Shown piece by piece: positions 9,136 through 16,239 of a stretch of DNA of 28,242 nt (positions within the stretch are counted from its first letter, which is position 1; each line of letters begins with the position of its first letter). The notes below the pieces were generated by a model. The model was not told the origin of the DNA and did no database searches. It saw only the letters and a list, made by a program, of their open reading frames with translations. This DNA comes from a virus. The stretch lies in the IMG/VR virus record IMGVR_UViG_3300009788_000257, positions 1 to 28,242 of that record; one strand, 5' to 3'. The position numbers were made by a program, and so were the translations under genes.

Positions 9136-9903
9136 CTAAAAATATTGCGCCCTGGCACGACGCGGATTATTTCTTTCTTGCTTCCGAACTCGCAACAGAC
9201 GAGCAGAAGGACGCTCACCAACCATTGCAGTAAACGCATCCAAAGATTCTTGCGCTAATTTCTTATTCTCAGTCTCTGTGTCTCGCTTCTTGTAAGCAAG
9301 GTGCTTCATGTACTCAAGCAGACAATAATGGTGTTGCTCGTGAATCTCTGGAATGTGCTGATGACGGGCAGACCAGAGCATGGCAGTGCTCGGCAATCTG
9401 TCTACCGTCATATGAATCGTCCCGGCAAGTTCTGGCACACGATATAACTGCAACTGATGGGTGTCGGTATCCTCAATGTAAAACTCGACAACACCCTGCG
9501 CTGGAGATGCCTCCAGGTCCCATTGGCTTTTGTTCCGATCCATCCATTGCGTGGTGCGCTTACCAACGAGGAACTCGTCGCCGTTTGAATCAACAAACTT
9601 CATACGCCTGATAGCGAGAATCTTGGGGCTGAGTGCATAGACACCTGTGCCAGCAGCTACGGTTATCTGCGTAATCGCTGGTTTGGTGTCTTGATCGAGA
9701 ATGGGCTGACGAAAACAGAACTCATTAGCAGCCTGGTTCGCGTAGCGAGTGATCTCCTGATTCTTCCACAGGAGACCCTCATCATCATTTTTCCAGTTAA
9801 CGCTGGTGACTGTATCCCCAGGTAGATCATCAACGTCCTGCCTGAAAAGTGTTGCCAACTCCTCAAGCGTAAGAGGTAGCTTTATATCCTGGGCACTAGC
9901 CAT
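9136..9903 (-). CDS. Phage adaptor / head-to-tail connector protein, SU10 type (255 aa)
   Basis: The protein begins LPLTLEELATLFRQDVDD and continues with LLWKNQEITRYANQAANEFCFRQP (residues about 48-70). That helical start followed by a beta-sandwich (ITQITVAAGTGVYALSPKILAIRRMKFV, then GVVEFYIEDTDTHQLQLYRVP) and a helical C-terminus (EQHHYCLLEYMKHLAYKKRDTET) is the architecture of SU10-type adaptor proteins. These bind the portal from below and link it to the tail. Length near 250 is usual for the family. Position downstream of capsid and decoration genes agrees. The terminal Arg-rich tail (KQERNNPRRARAQYF) is also common for such proteins. Confidence 0.8.
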   Translation of the reverse strand: MASAQDIKLPLTLEELATLFRQDVDDLPGDTVTSVNWKNDDEGLLWKNQEITRYANQAANEFCFRQPILDQDTKPAITQITVAAGTGVYALSPKILAIRRMKFVDSNGDEFLVGKRTTQWMDRNKSQWDLEASPAQGVVEFYIEDTDTHQLQLYRVPELAGTIHMTVDRLPSTAMLWSARHQHIPEIHEQHHYCLLEYMKHLAYKKRDTETENKKLAQESLDAFTAMVGERPSARLLRVRKQERNNPRRARAQYF

Positions 9904-9913
9904 GTGGTTTCAC

Positions 9914-10423
9914 CTACTCGTCTTCGGGGTCCTCTTCAGGGTCCTCTACAGGGTTTTCTTCTTCTCGTGCTGCTATTTCGTCATCGATCGCTTCAAGCAA
10001 AGTAGACCTTGCCTGACCAGCACGCTCCATTACCGAAAGTTGCGCCAGCGCGTTGTCAGTTAAGCCACCAAGCTGATCCTTCGCCTCACTGACCTTCATA
10101 CCGACAATGGTTTCGCACATCTGCATTTCGATGTCGAGATCTTCTTCTTCCTGGAGCAGATCTTCCTCGCTCGGTTCGTCAGGAATTTCCTCAAGCACTG
10201 GTTCCGGTAGCACCACATCAACCATTGGTTCGCCGTACTCGGTGTACTCCTTGATTGACAACAGACGAGCGAGATGCGCCTCGTCTTTAACCTCGCAGAC
10301 GTGAGCAGCCTCATCACCGTCTGTAAGTTTCGGTTGTGGATGAAACTTGTACACCACACCAGGAAAACTGATTTCTGATCCGACACCATTTCTGGTACGT
10401 CTGATATGCAATTCAATGAGCAT
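9914..10423 (-). CDS. Acidic virion-module protein, possible head-completion factor (169 aa)
   Basis: The N-terminal 60 residues form a compact beta segment (LIELHIRRTRNGVGSEISFP, VVYKFHPQP, HVCEVKDEAHLARLLSI) resembling small phage proteins with a VYHFKP...HVAEVxDxxHAxRLL pattern. Residues about 70-169 are extremely Glu/Asp-rich (EEDLLQEEEDLDIEM; final EENPVEDPEEDPEDE) and likely helical or disordered. It starts with ATG after a GGGGAGA SD and lies just downstream of a strong terminator, between decoration and adaptor genes. Function is unknown; an assembly chaperone or head-completion role is a guess from position. Confidence 0.7.
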   Translation of the reverse strand: MLIELHIRRTRNGVGSEISFPGVVYKFHPQPKLTDGDEAAHVCEVKDEAHLARLLSIKEYTEYGEPMVDVVLPEPVLEEIPDEPSEEDLLQEEEDLDIEMQMCETIVGMKVSEAKDQLGGLTDNALAQLSVMERAGQARSTLLEAIDDEIAAREEENPVEDPEEDPEDE

Positions 10424-10440
10424 TGTCTATCTCCCCAAGT

Positions 10441-10471
10441 TATAAAACAGTGGGGGCAGTTACGCCCCCAC
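10441..10471 (-). terminator. Rho-independent terminator after the capsid/decoration genes
   Basis: In mRNA sense a perfect 8-bp GC-rich stem GTGGGGGC/GCCCCCAC (10471-10450, loop GTAACT) is followed by TGTTTTATA. The U tract is moderate, but the stem is the strongest in the window. It lies between the second decoration gene and the acidic protein gene, where reduced expression of downstream minor virion genes relative to capsid would be expected. Confidence 0.8.
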
Positions 10472-10502
10472 CAAACCACAATCCAACCATCCGAAGAGGA
10501 GG

Positions 10503-10979
10503 CTAGTTTTCAAACTGCGCGCCGAGTTCTGGTCGCGACACGAGAGTTGCTGCAATACCACCAGCTTGCGCAGTTGTTGCAGCAGTTTCCATGCCCACAA
10601 CGATAAATCTGTCGTAATTCACTGCTGGGAACTCAAACATGGCCTGTGTTTCGTAGCGAGTTGAACCAGCAGCTTGAGTAATAGTCGCTGCGGCTGCGAT
10701 CAGCGTCAAGTCAGTCGTATCCGCAGGATCTTGCACGGTGTCTTCAACACCAATGTCAATCGCATGAGCCGTAACCGCATCGAGATCGTCATGCTCAATC
10801 AACAGCGACACGAAGCGATGCTGCGCTGGCAGCTTGACCAACCGGATAAGCAGAGTCGTGTCATCAACTTCCACGGCAGTCAACTCGTAATTCCCGCGTT
10901 GCGTCGTAGACTGTCCAGCTTGTGCCGATGCGACTGCCGGTCCAGCGTTTGAACCCATTACAGTTGTTACTGTGCCCAT
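10503..10979 (-). CDS. Decoration-like virion protein, paralogue 2 (158 aa)
   Basis: This is the second of two tandem paralogues directly downstream of the major capsid gene. Both share TQRGNYEL near residue 30, LLIRLVKLPAQHR at about 43-55, VEDTVQDPADTTD or LEDTVQDPADTTD, RYETQAM, VNYDRFI, and an identical C-terminus GGIAATLVSRPELGAQFEN. The LVKLPAxHRxVSLxxExDDLD pattern fits small beta-sandwich proteins made in high copy on phage heads. The start is ATG 10979 with a TAGGAAG SD. A head-decoration function is inferred from position, size and duplication; a second structural role for one copy is possible. Confidence 0.75.
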   Translation of the reverse strand: MGTVTTVMGSNAGPAVASAQAGQSTTQRGNYELTAVEVDDTTLLIRLVKLPAQHRFVSLLIEHDDLDAVTAHAIDIGVEDTVQDPADTTDLTLIAAAATITQAAGSTRYETQAMFEFPAVNYDRFIVVGMETAATTAQAGGIAATLVSRPELGAQFEN

Positions 10980-10991
10980 GTCAGCTTCCTA

Positions 10992-11465
10992 TTAGTTTTC
11001 GAATTGCGCGCCGAGTTCCGGTCGCGACACGAGAGTTGCTGCAATGCCACCAGCCGCACCGGTTCCAGCAGCAGTAGTGATGTCGATCGTGATGAACCGA
11101 TCGTAATTCACTACCGCAAGTTCCAGCATAGCCTGTGTTTCGTAGCGAGCCACTGCAGCTGCCTGCATGGTCACACCAGTAGCAACTAACGTCGCGTCAG
11201 TCGTATCCGCAGGATCTTGCACAGTGTCTTCAAGACCAATGTCAACCACAAGACCAGCAGCATCATCGAGATCGTCATTTTCCACGACGAGCGATACCAT
11301 GCGATGCTGCGCTGGCAGCTTCACCAGGCGGATCAACAGTGTGTCGTCCTCCGCTTGTGCTGCGAGCAACTCGTAGTTACCACGTTGGGTTACCGTCTGA
11401 CCAGCTTGGGCAGATGCAATCGAAGGACCCGCATTGGAACCCATTACAGAAGCTACAGTTGGCAT
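10992..11465 (-). CDS. Decoration-like virion protein, paralogue 1 (157 aa)
   Basis: This is the copy adjacent to the major capsid gene, 12 nt upstream of its paralogue in transcription order. It is colinear with the 158-aa protein along its full length. Differences concentrate in the middle (residues about 65-100) and around 125-138, and the last 20 residues are identical. The start is ATG 11465 with an AAGAGGAAAG SD. It contains no Cys, no signal peptide and no membrane segment. It is probably a head-decoration or capsid-stabilising protein by position and by the family-like LVKLPAQHR core. Confidence 0.75.
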   Translation of the reverse strand: MPTVASVMGSNAGPSIASAQAGQTVTQRGNYELLAAQAEDDTLLIRLVKLPAQHRMVSLVVENDDLDDAAGLVVDIGLEDTVQDPADTTDATLVATGVTMQAAAVARYETQAMLELAVVNYDRFITIDITTAAGTGAAGGIAATLVSRPELGAQFEN

Positions 11466-11514
11466 AATCTTTCCTCTTAAATATTAGGCAATATCGTTTC
11501 CGTTCGACTTATCC

Positions 11515-12633
11515 TTAACCTGGATCAGCCGAGTAGGTATCCAGCGCGATAACACCAAAGTCTTTTGCGGTGCCTTCAATTGTGAACCTGGTCTTCTTCA
11601 GGCCAAAGATTGACGACGTGCTGATAACCAACTGGTTACCGTTGTCTCGTGTCTCTTCGTGCCAGTTGAAACGCAAACCAGTACCAGGAGACCCGAACGC
11701 GACGACAGCAGCCTGCGAGCCAAGGAACAATGCGCGAGCAGCAGGTTGATCTGAACCAGCACCGGCATCAGTGAATCGAATCACGCCCTTATGCGAGTGC
11801 AACACAACGGTGTTGTGCATACCCAACCCACCCTTGAAGATGGGCGACTTGCGTCCCTCCGCAGCAGCAGCGGCTTTTTGGATTTCGAGCCAGTTCGCCG
11901 CACCGGTAGCGGTCCTCATGTCATACGCCTGCCATGGAGACATCAGCAGCACGAAATGCTCCTCGCCATCAACCATGATCGGTTGAATCTGCGGAGTACC
12001 TTGTGTGCCACCACCCATCATCACGGCTTTGGTGATGGCGCGATCGACTTCGGTCGTTGTGATTTGATCGTCGTTCGAGATCGTTGCGAAAGTAGTTGCG
12101 TCACCACCGTACATAACATGTTCGGCATCGGGCGCAACAAGCGAGTTGTTACTGAAACCCGCATACGACGTTGGGAAAATGTATTCTGTGTTCGCGCCTC
12201 GATCACCAGAGATATACATGAAGAACAGTTCGTCGAAAATTCGACCCCACCATTCAGCCTGTCTTGCCCTTGCGACCTTGCGCAAGTCATGGATGGTTCT
12301 CTTGCGAGTCATCCGACCACCGGAGTTAACACCTCCACGCATCTGATCGATGTAGACGTTGTCAGTGTAGAACTTCAGATCCTCTTCAGTTCCTTCCTGA
12401 ACATCGTCGCCTTCAATCGGTTGCTGGCGAAGCTGCATAGAGAGATCGAAGGTGATCTGTTCACCAGCGTCTGACTCTAGTTGGGGGAGCATCTGAATGG
12501 GCATGTTTGAATCTGGACCTACACCCATGAACTTCTTGTTGAAATACGATACTCGTGCGGTATCGACAGCAAGGAATGCGGAAAACCTCTTTACTGCCTT
12601 CGGGTCGTTGAGACCGATAATGGTTTGCGCCAT
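11515..12633 (-). CDS. Major capsid protein, N4-gp56 family (372 aa)
   Basis: The product matches the N4-gp56-family coat protein in length and motif order. It has an N-terminal arm with FNKKFMGVGPDSNMPIQMLPQLESDAGEQITFDLSMQLRQQPIEGDD (residues about 31-77). The next region is VYIDQMRGGVNSGGRMTRKRTIHDLRKVARARQAEWWGRIFDELFF, and then VLLMSPWQAYDMR. The C-terminal HK97-like P-domain strands include LFLGSQAAVVAFG and ISTSSIFGLKKTRF. The start is ATG 12633 with an exceptionally strong GGAGG SD. Its leader carries the AGGA hairpin element and a second hairpin whose 3' arm ends in the SD. Neighbouring scaffold and decoration genes agree. Confidence 0.93.
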   Translation of the reverse strand: MAQTIIGLNDPKAVKRFSAFLAVDTARVSYFNKKFMGVGPDSNMPIQMLPQLESDAGEQITFDLSMQLRQQPIEGDDVQEGTEEDLKFYTDNVYIDQMRGGVNSGGRMTRKRTIHDLRKVARARQAEWWGRIFDELFFMYISGDRGANTEYIFPTSYAGFSNNSLVAPDAEHVMYGGDATTFATISNDDQITTTEVDRAITKAVMMGGGTQGTPQIQPIMVDGEEHFVLLMSPWQAYDMRTATGAANWLEIQKAAAAAEGRKSPIFKGGLGMHNTVVLHSHKGVIRFTDAGAGSDQPAARALFLGSQAAVVAFGSPGTGLRFNWHEETRDNGNQLVISTSSIFGLKKTRFTIEGTAKDFGVIALDTYSADPG

Positions 12634-12643
12634 GGTGACAAAA

Positions 12644-12660
12644 CCTCCAACTTTGGTTGG
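12644..12660 (-). promoter_or_regulatory. Capsid-gene SD overlapped by a small hairpin
   Basis: In mRNA sense CCAAC-CAAA-GTTGG is immediately continued by AGG, so the GG closing the 5-bp stem is also the start of the GGAGG ribosome binding site of the capsid gene. The geometry would let the hairpin partly mask the SD. Confidence 0.45.
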
Positions 12661-12666
12661 TAAGTC

Positions 12667-12680
12667 GTCACTCCTGCGAC
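12667..12680 (-). promoter_or_regulatory. Repeated 14-nt AGGA hairpin, copy B (capsid leader)
   Basis: The sequence is GTCGCAGGAGTGAC in mRNA sense, 33 nt before the capsid ATG and right after the terminator-like hairpin. Here the stem can extend to 7 bp (TCGTCGC/GTGACGA) with AGGA in the loop. It is not the capsid SD, since a closer GGAGG exists, so its exact conservation is not explained by ribosome binding alone. Confidence 0.55.
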
Positions 12681-12684
12681 GATC

Positions 12685-12714
12685 AAAAAATAAATAGAGC
12701 CACTACCCTATTTA
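12685..12714 (-). terminator. Terminator-like hairpin between CsrA-like gene and capsid gene
   Basis: In mRNA sense TAAATAGGG-TAGTGG-CTCTATTTA makes a 9-bp stem with one G-U pair, followed at once by TTTTTT. The stop codon TAA of the 70-aa gene is the first arm's start. The stem is A/U-rich, so termination may be partial. Confidence 0.65.
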
Positions 12715-12924
12715 GCCGACTATAACACCATCAGGGGGGAGCAATTCAACTCGCACTTCCTCTGGGGCGTCTATTGCAAGACGAGCATACTTATTTCCAC
12801 GCTTGTAAATTAACTGAACCACGACCTTTTTACTGTCATCTCCATTGGTGATCTTCAGCTTGTGATTGGTAAACAAATCAACACTCAAGCGGCTTCCAAC
12901 CTCAAGGTCGTGGAACAGTGGCAT
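12712..12924 (-). CDS. CsrA-like small protein between scaffold and capsid genes (70 aa)
   Basis: The 70 residues are beta-rich. VGSRLSV (9-15) matches the position of VGETLMI in CsrA, VVVQLIYKRGNKY (34-46) that of VTVTVLGVKGNQV, and ARLAIDAPEEVRV (47-59) that of VRIGVNAPKEVAV. This is the CsrA strand order with the hallmark xAPxEVxV. An extra few residues (about 20-33) lie between the first strands. The classical CsrA RNA contacts (two Arg before VG and Arg after EVxVH) are not conserved at those places, so RNA binding is not assured. It starts 3 nt after the scaffold stop. A GGA-in-loop hairpin lies upstream of the scaffold and capsid genes flanking it. The CsrA relationship is by eye and unconfirmed; otherwise this is a small virion-module protein. 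Confidence 0.7.
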   Translation of the reverse strand: MPLFHDLEVGSRLSVDLFTNHKLKITNGDDSKKVVVQLIYKRGNKYARLAIDAPEEVRVELLPPDGVIVG

Positions 12925-12927
12925 TAC

Positions 12928-13974
12928 TCAAAACTCTCTGGAGTTGAGATATTCATCTGCTTTCGCTTTCGGCAATTTTGCTAATTCTGCCTCAAGTTCC
13001 ATCCCGTCCATTTTGTCCAATTGCGCGAACGGGTCATCTTTCTCTTCGATAATCGCAGCCTCAGGTAATGTAGCAAGTGTCTTCGGTGGTGGTTTCTGCG
13101 GCTTCTCCTCGTGCTCTTTTTCGATTTGCGCGGTCCTGGTAGCCTCCTCACTTTCAGCCCCTTCTTCAACAGGGACTTTCTTCACGTCCATATTGAACGC
13201 CTCGCGAACACCTTCAGCAGCTTTACGCAAGAACCATCGATATGGTTTACCTTGATTTTCTTCGTCAGCGTACAACTCTTCCAAGGCACCACGTAGCGCA
13301 CCATAAACAACCGGTTTCTTGAACTCATCGTTCTCTTCGATGAAACGTTCGACTTCCCAGTTCCAATGTTGATCAGAGATAAGTTCGTTGTTGCCCTTAA
13401 CGAATTCAACCTCTCGCTTTTGCGCCGTCAACTCTGCGAGATTTGTAGTCAACTTCCGGTTTTCTTTAGCGTGCGCGGCGTAATCGATCTCACCTTCGGC
13501 TAATTGATTATCGAGAGTTTCAATTGCTTCATTGGTGGATGTTAACTGCTCCTCCAAATCATCCGGTATTCCCCGCGCCTGCAACTGTGCACGAAACGAG
13601 TCAACTGCCACTGGTGGTGCAGACACGTTGTCATCAACTTTCTCCGGGTCTTTCTCCGGGTCTTTCTCCGGGTCTTTTTCGGGATCTTTTTCGGGATCTT
13701 TCTCCGGGTCTTTTTCTGGATCTTTTTCGGGATCTTTCTCCGGGTCCTTGTCAGGATCTTTCTCCGGGTCCTTTTCCGGGTCTTTTTCGGGATCTTTTTT
13801 TGGGTCGGCAACGACACCCGCTTTGTCTTTATCGGTCACCTGGGGAGGATCTACCGCATCCGACTCCGCAGAGGCATCGTTGCCGTCTGTTTCGCTTTCC
13901 TCAAGTGCAGCCCTTTCCTCGTCGGATAAACCTGCTGCGGCCATTGCATCATCTTTTTCTACGTGCTTCGTCAT
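12928..13974 (-). CDS. Probable capsid scaffolding protein with DPEK repeats (348 aa)
   Basis: The protein is highly charged with no Cys. Residues 1-56 are acidic, 57-112 are fourteen DP[ED/K]K tetrapeptides, about 125-190 form a helical coiled-coil-like region (LEEQLTSTNEAIETLDNQLAEGEIDYAAH), and about 195-270 carry WEVERFIEENDEF and YRWFLRKAAEGVREAF. The C-terminus is helical (MDGMELEAELAKLPKAKADEYLNSREF). A charged, helical protein between portal and major capsid genes is the usual place and style of a scaffold. Its AGGAGTG SD lies inside copy C of the 14-nt hairpin element, giving it the most direct potential for translational control. Confidence 0.8.
   Translation of the reverse strand: MTKHVEKDDAMAAAGLSDEERAALEESETDGNDASAESDAVDPPQVTDKDKAGVVADPKKDPEKDPEKDPEKDPDKDPEKDPEKDPEKDPEKDPEKDPEKDPEKDPEKDPEKVDDNVSAPPVAVDSFRAQLQARGIPDDLEEQLTSTNEAIETLDNQLAEGEIDYAAHAKENRKLTTNLAELTAQKREVEFVKGNNELISDQHWNWEVERFIEENDEFKKPVVYGALRGALEELYADEENQGKPYRWFLRKAAEGVREAFNMDVKKVPVEEGAESEEATRTAQIEKEHEEKPQKPPPKTLATLPEAAIIEEKDDPFAQLDKMDGMELEAELAKLPKAKADEYLNSREF
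13639..13806 (-). repeat. Fourteen 12-bp tandem repeats encoding DPEK
   Basis: Units are 12 bp without interruption (plus-strand forms such as tttctccgggtc and tttttcgggatc), encoding DPEK with one DPKK (first) and one DPDK. Third-position variants differ between units, so the array is not freshly amplified throughout. Length variation between relatives is expected. Confidence 0.95.
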
Positions 13975-13977
13975 TTC

Positions 13978-13991
13978 GTCACTCCTGCGAC
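13978..13991 (-). promoter_or_regulatory. Repeated 14-nt AGGA hairpin, copy C (scaffold ribosome binding site)
   Basis: The sequence is GTCGCAGGAGTGAC in mRNA sense, ending 3 nt before the scaffold ATG, so AGGAG is the SD and sits in the hairpin loop and 3' arm. Folding, or a protein bound to the loop, would compete directly with ribosome binding. Confidence 0.65.
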
Positions 13992-14003
13992 TACTGTCTT
14001 TAA

Positions 14004-16238
14004 TTAAACGCCACCGTCATCCGGTGGTCGTGCTGTTTCGAACGGCACTATTGAGCCACTGGTATTAGGATCAATAACTCCACTCTCTTCTTTGAAACTG
14101 GCAAACAATTCATCAACGGCTGCTGCAAGCTGCGGGTTGGCTGCTAACGCCTCGGCAATCTCAGATGCAGTCTTCATTGCGCTGGCTTCCGCCACAGCTG
14201 CATCAGATGTCGTTTTCGCCGCCCTGGTTGTCTTGGTTGAAATGTCGGCTTCCAGATCACGCTTTTCACGATCCGCATCTTCTTCTTTTTGAGCATCACG
14301 TTGCTTACGTAACTCATCGGCATTCGGTGCGTCTGGATCAATCTGTCCATTCAGTTCACGGATGCGTCGAACCATTTCATCGCGGTTCGGATAATCGCTG
14401 AGATCTAACACCATATCAAGTAGCGCAAGCTGGACCTCAGGATCAAGCTGACCCATCAGATTCATCATGGACTCGAACATGGCGAGCCTGACGGTCTCAT
14501 TGAACGTCTTGGTATCGACAATAAAGTCTGCCTTGGTCTTGGTAATATCATTCTCGATCTCAAGCGCACCATCAGCATCCTGACCCGGCATGTTGATGTT
14601 CATGAACTCTTGAGATCCGCGATCGTTCGTTATACGAATGACCTTCGGCTCAGAATAATATTGCTCAATCAAAGACAGCTTCTTCTCGCCGTGCAGCTGT
14701 ATGGCAAAACGCAAGTTATCAAAAAGATCGGCAGTGACAACACTGCCCTGAGTTTGTCGGAGACCAATAGCTGTACCTGATGTTGCGTTAGTGACCTCGC
14801 CGCGATTTTCTTCAGTTACTCCAGACGCACCTTCAAGGAACTGCATGTCCTGGATCATCAGTGCGACATGCTCTTTTGCTAACGCCGTATCATTTTTAAT
14901 TTCAAAATCGGAACCTCGCACCTTCTTGATGATACCGTCTGGTCTGGCAACCTGCTCCTCTGTCTCATCCCAATCTTCAACCGCGTCTTCGTCGGCAATG
15001 ACTCGATTAGTAGATAAAATGTGAAGTGCTTTTGAACGACGCTTGTTCAGATCTTCCTGAGGATCTCGCATGTTGCGAATGGTGCCGTAAGGTTGGTTGT
15101 CTCTGTCCCTTCTGAAAGCCCATATCGGCGTAAACGGAAACTTCTCGTGCAGATACGGTGACTCAACATCCTGCAACATTCCCTTGTTGGTGAATATTGC
15201 GCACCGCACCTTCATTTTAACTGCGTCATAAACAGAGGCATGACCATCGCTGATCAGTGAGTCAATACTTGGTTTTCTCGGACCTTTGATCTCGCTACCG
15301 TTCATGCGCATCAACTGATTACGAAATAACGGCGTCATCAACGCACTCACCCTCGTTCTCAGCATCGACACTGGTTCTGGCTGGCGATACCAACATTCAA
15401 TGAGACGTACCCGTTGCCTTCGGATTCCAATATGGAAACTGTCGTTGAACATGGCACGACCGGACTGCAGTAATGTCGAGCCTGGTGTGAACGCGTGGTA
15501 GAGACCTGTAAAGCCAATGTCATCATCTTCAGAAAATGAGAATAAATCGTGAGATACAGACGCGAGGTGAATAACTTCTTTACGATCAGGGAACATCGCC
15601 TCGGCAATGTCTTCGTCAACCCATTTCGACCTGAACAAAAATCGCGAGTCCGAGTTATCAGGTTCTTTGGCAAGCGGGTCATTCCAGATGTTTCGCCATG
15701 ACTCCCAGCGATCGAACAACTTCTCTTCGGTTGGGTCCGACCTGATACCGCACTCAAGCCAACCTATGCCCACCTTCACGGCATCGGCAAAGCCCATAGA
15801 TCTTGCAAACGGAGCATGGTTAACATCATCGGTAAATTTCAATAACTTGGTTTTGGTCTGTGCCGCTTTGTCGTCTTCTTTTTCACGACCATAAACTTTG
15901 AAGTCAACCCTGGTTCGACGCTCAGTGCCTAAAATCCATCTTATGTGTTGCTGGATCTGATTAAAGACAAGAGGTGCTTGGCCGCGTTCCTTGAGAACTT
16001 TGGAGTCCTCATCAGTCCACTGCAAGCCATCGTTAAAATCTGCGTCAATCGATTGCTCAAAACGATTATTAGCAGATGCGGTTCTCGCCTCGCTCCACCA
16101 CTCTTTGAGTTTTCTTTCAGTTGCTAAAGCAGCCTCCGAGTCAAGTGGATGTGCTTTAGCAATTGCCTGACTGTCTTCGTTGGCACGCATCTCGAACGGG
16201 ACGTGTTCTTTAATGACACCGACATTTTCAAACGGCAT
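14004..16238 (-). CDS. Portal protein, P22-like family (744 aa)
   Basis: The N-terminus of the dodecameric portal is recognisable: KLKEWWSEARTASANNRFEQSIDADFNDGLQWTDED, then LKERGQAPLVFNQIQQHIRWILGTERRTRVDFKVYG (residues about 37-125). Next come GIGWLECGIRSDP and the wing/stem region through residue about 450 (GTIRNMRDPQEDLNKRRSKALHILSTNRVI). It then has a GEVTNATSGTAIGLRQTQG motif typical of P22-type portals. The helical C-terminus (about 640-720) is a barrel-like Ala/Glu/Lys-rich region. I use ATG 16238, 1 nt after the upstream stop, with AGGAG 9 nt away; the frame extends to a TTG at 16265. Length of 744 suits the family (about 700-750). Confidence 0.9.
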   Translation of the reverse strand: MPFENVGVIKEHVPFEMRANEDSQAIAKAHPLDSEAALATERKLKEWWSEARTASANNRFEQSIDADFNDGLQWTDEDSKVLKERGQAPLVFNQIQQHIRWILGTERRTRVDFKVYGREKEDDKAAQTKTKLLKFTDDVNHAPFARSMGFADAVKVGIGWLECGIRSDPTEEKLFDRWESWRNIWNDPLAKEPDNSDSRFLFRSKWVDEDIAEAMFPDRKEVIHLASVSHDLFSFSEDDDIGFTGLYHAFTPGSTLLQSGRAMFNDSFHIGIRRQRVRLIECWYRQPEPVSMLRTRVSALMTPLFRNQLMRMNGSEIKGPRKPSIDSLISDGHASVYDAVKMKVRCAIFTNKGMLQDVESPYLHEKFPFTPIWAFRRDRDNQPYGTIRNMRDPQEDLNKRRSKALHILSTNRVIADEDAVEDWDETEEQVARPDGIIKKVRGSDFEIKNDTALAKEHVALMIQDMQFLEGASGVTEENRGEVTNATSGTAIGLRQTQGSVVTADLFDNLRFAIQLHGEKKLSLIEQYYSEPKVIRITNDRGSQEFMNINMPGQDADGALEIENDITKTKADFIVDTKTFNETVRLAMFESMMNLMGQLDPEVQLALLDMVLDLSDYPNRDEMVRRIRELNGQIDPDAPNADELRKQRDAQKEEDADREKRDLEADISTKTTRAAKTTSDAAVAEASAMKTASEIAEALAANPQLAAAVDELFASFKEESGVIDPNTSGSIVPFETARPPDDGGV

Positions 16239-16239
16239 A

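Noticed and set aside
13639-13806. Possible CRISPR array from short tandem repeats
   Set aside because: Units are 12 bp, contiguous without spacers and in-frame coding repeats.
13532-14068. Plus-strand ORF with SGSF repeats opposite the scaffold gene
   Set aside because: It is the reverse-strand shadow of the 12-bp DPEK array; no SD and no plausible plus-strand operon.
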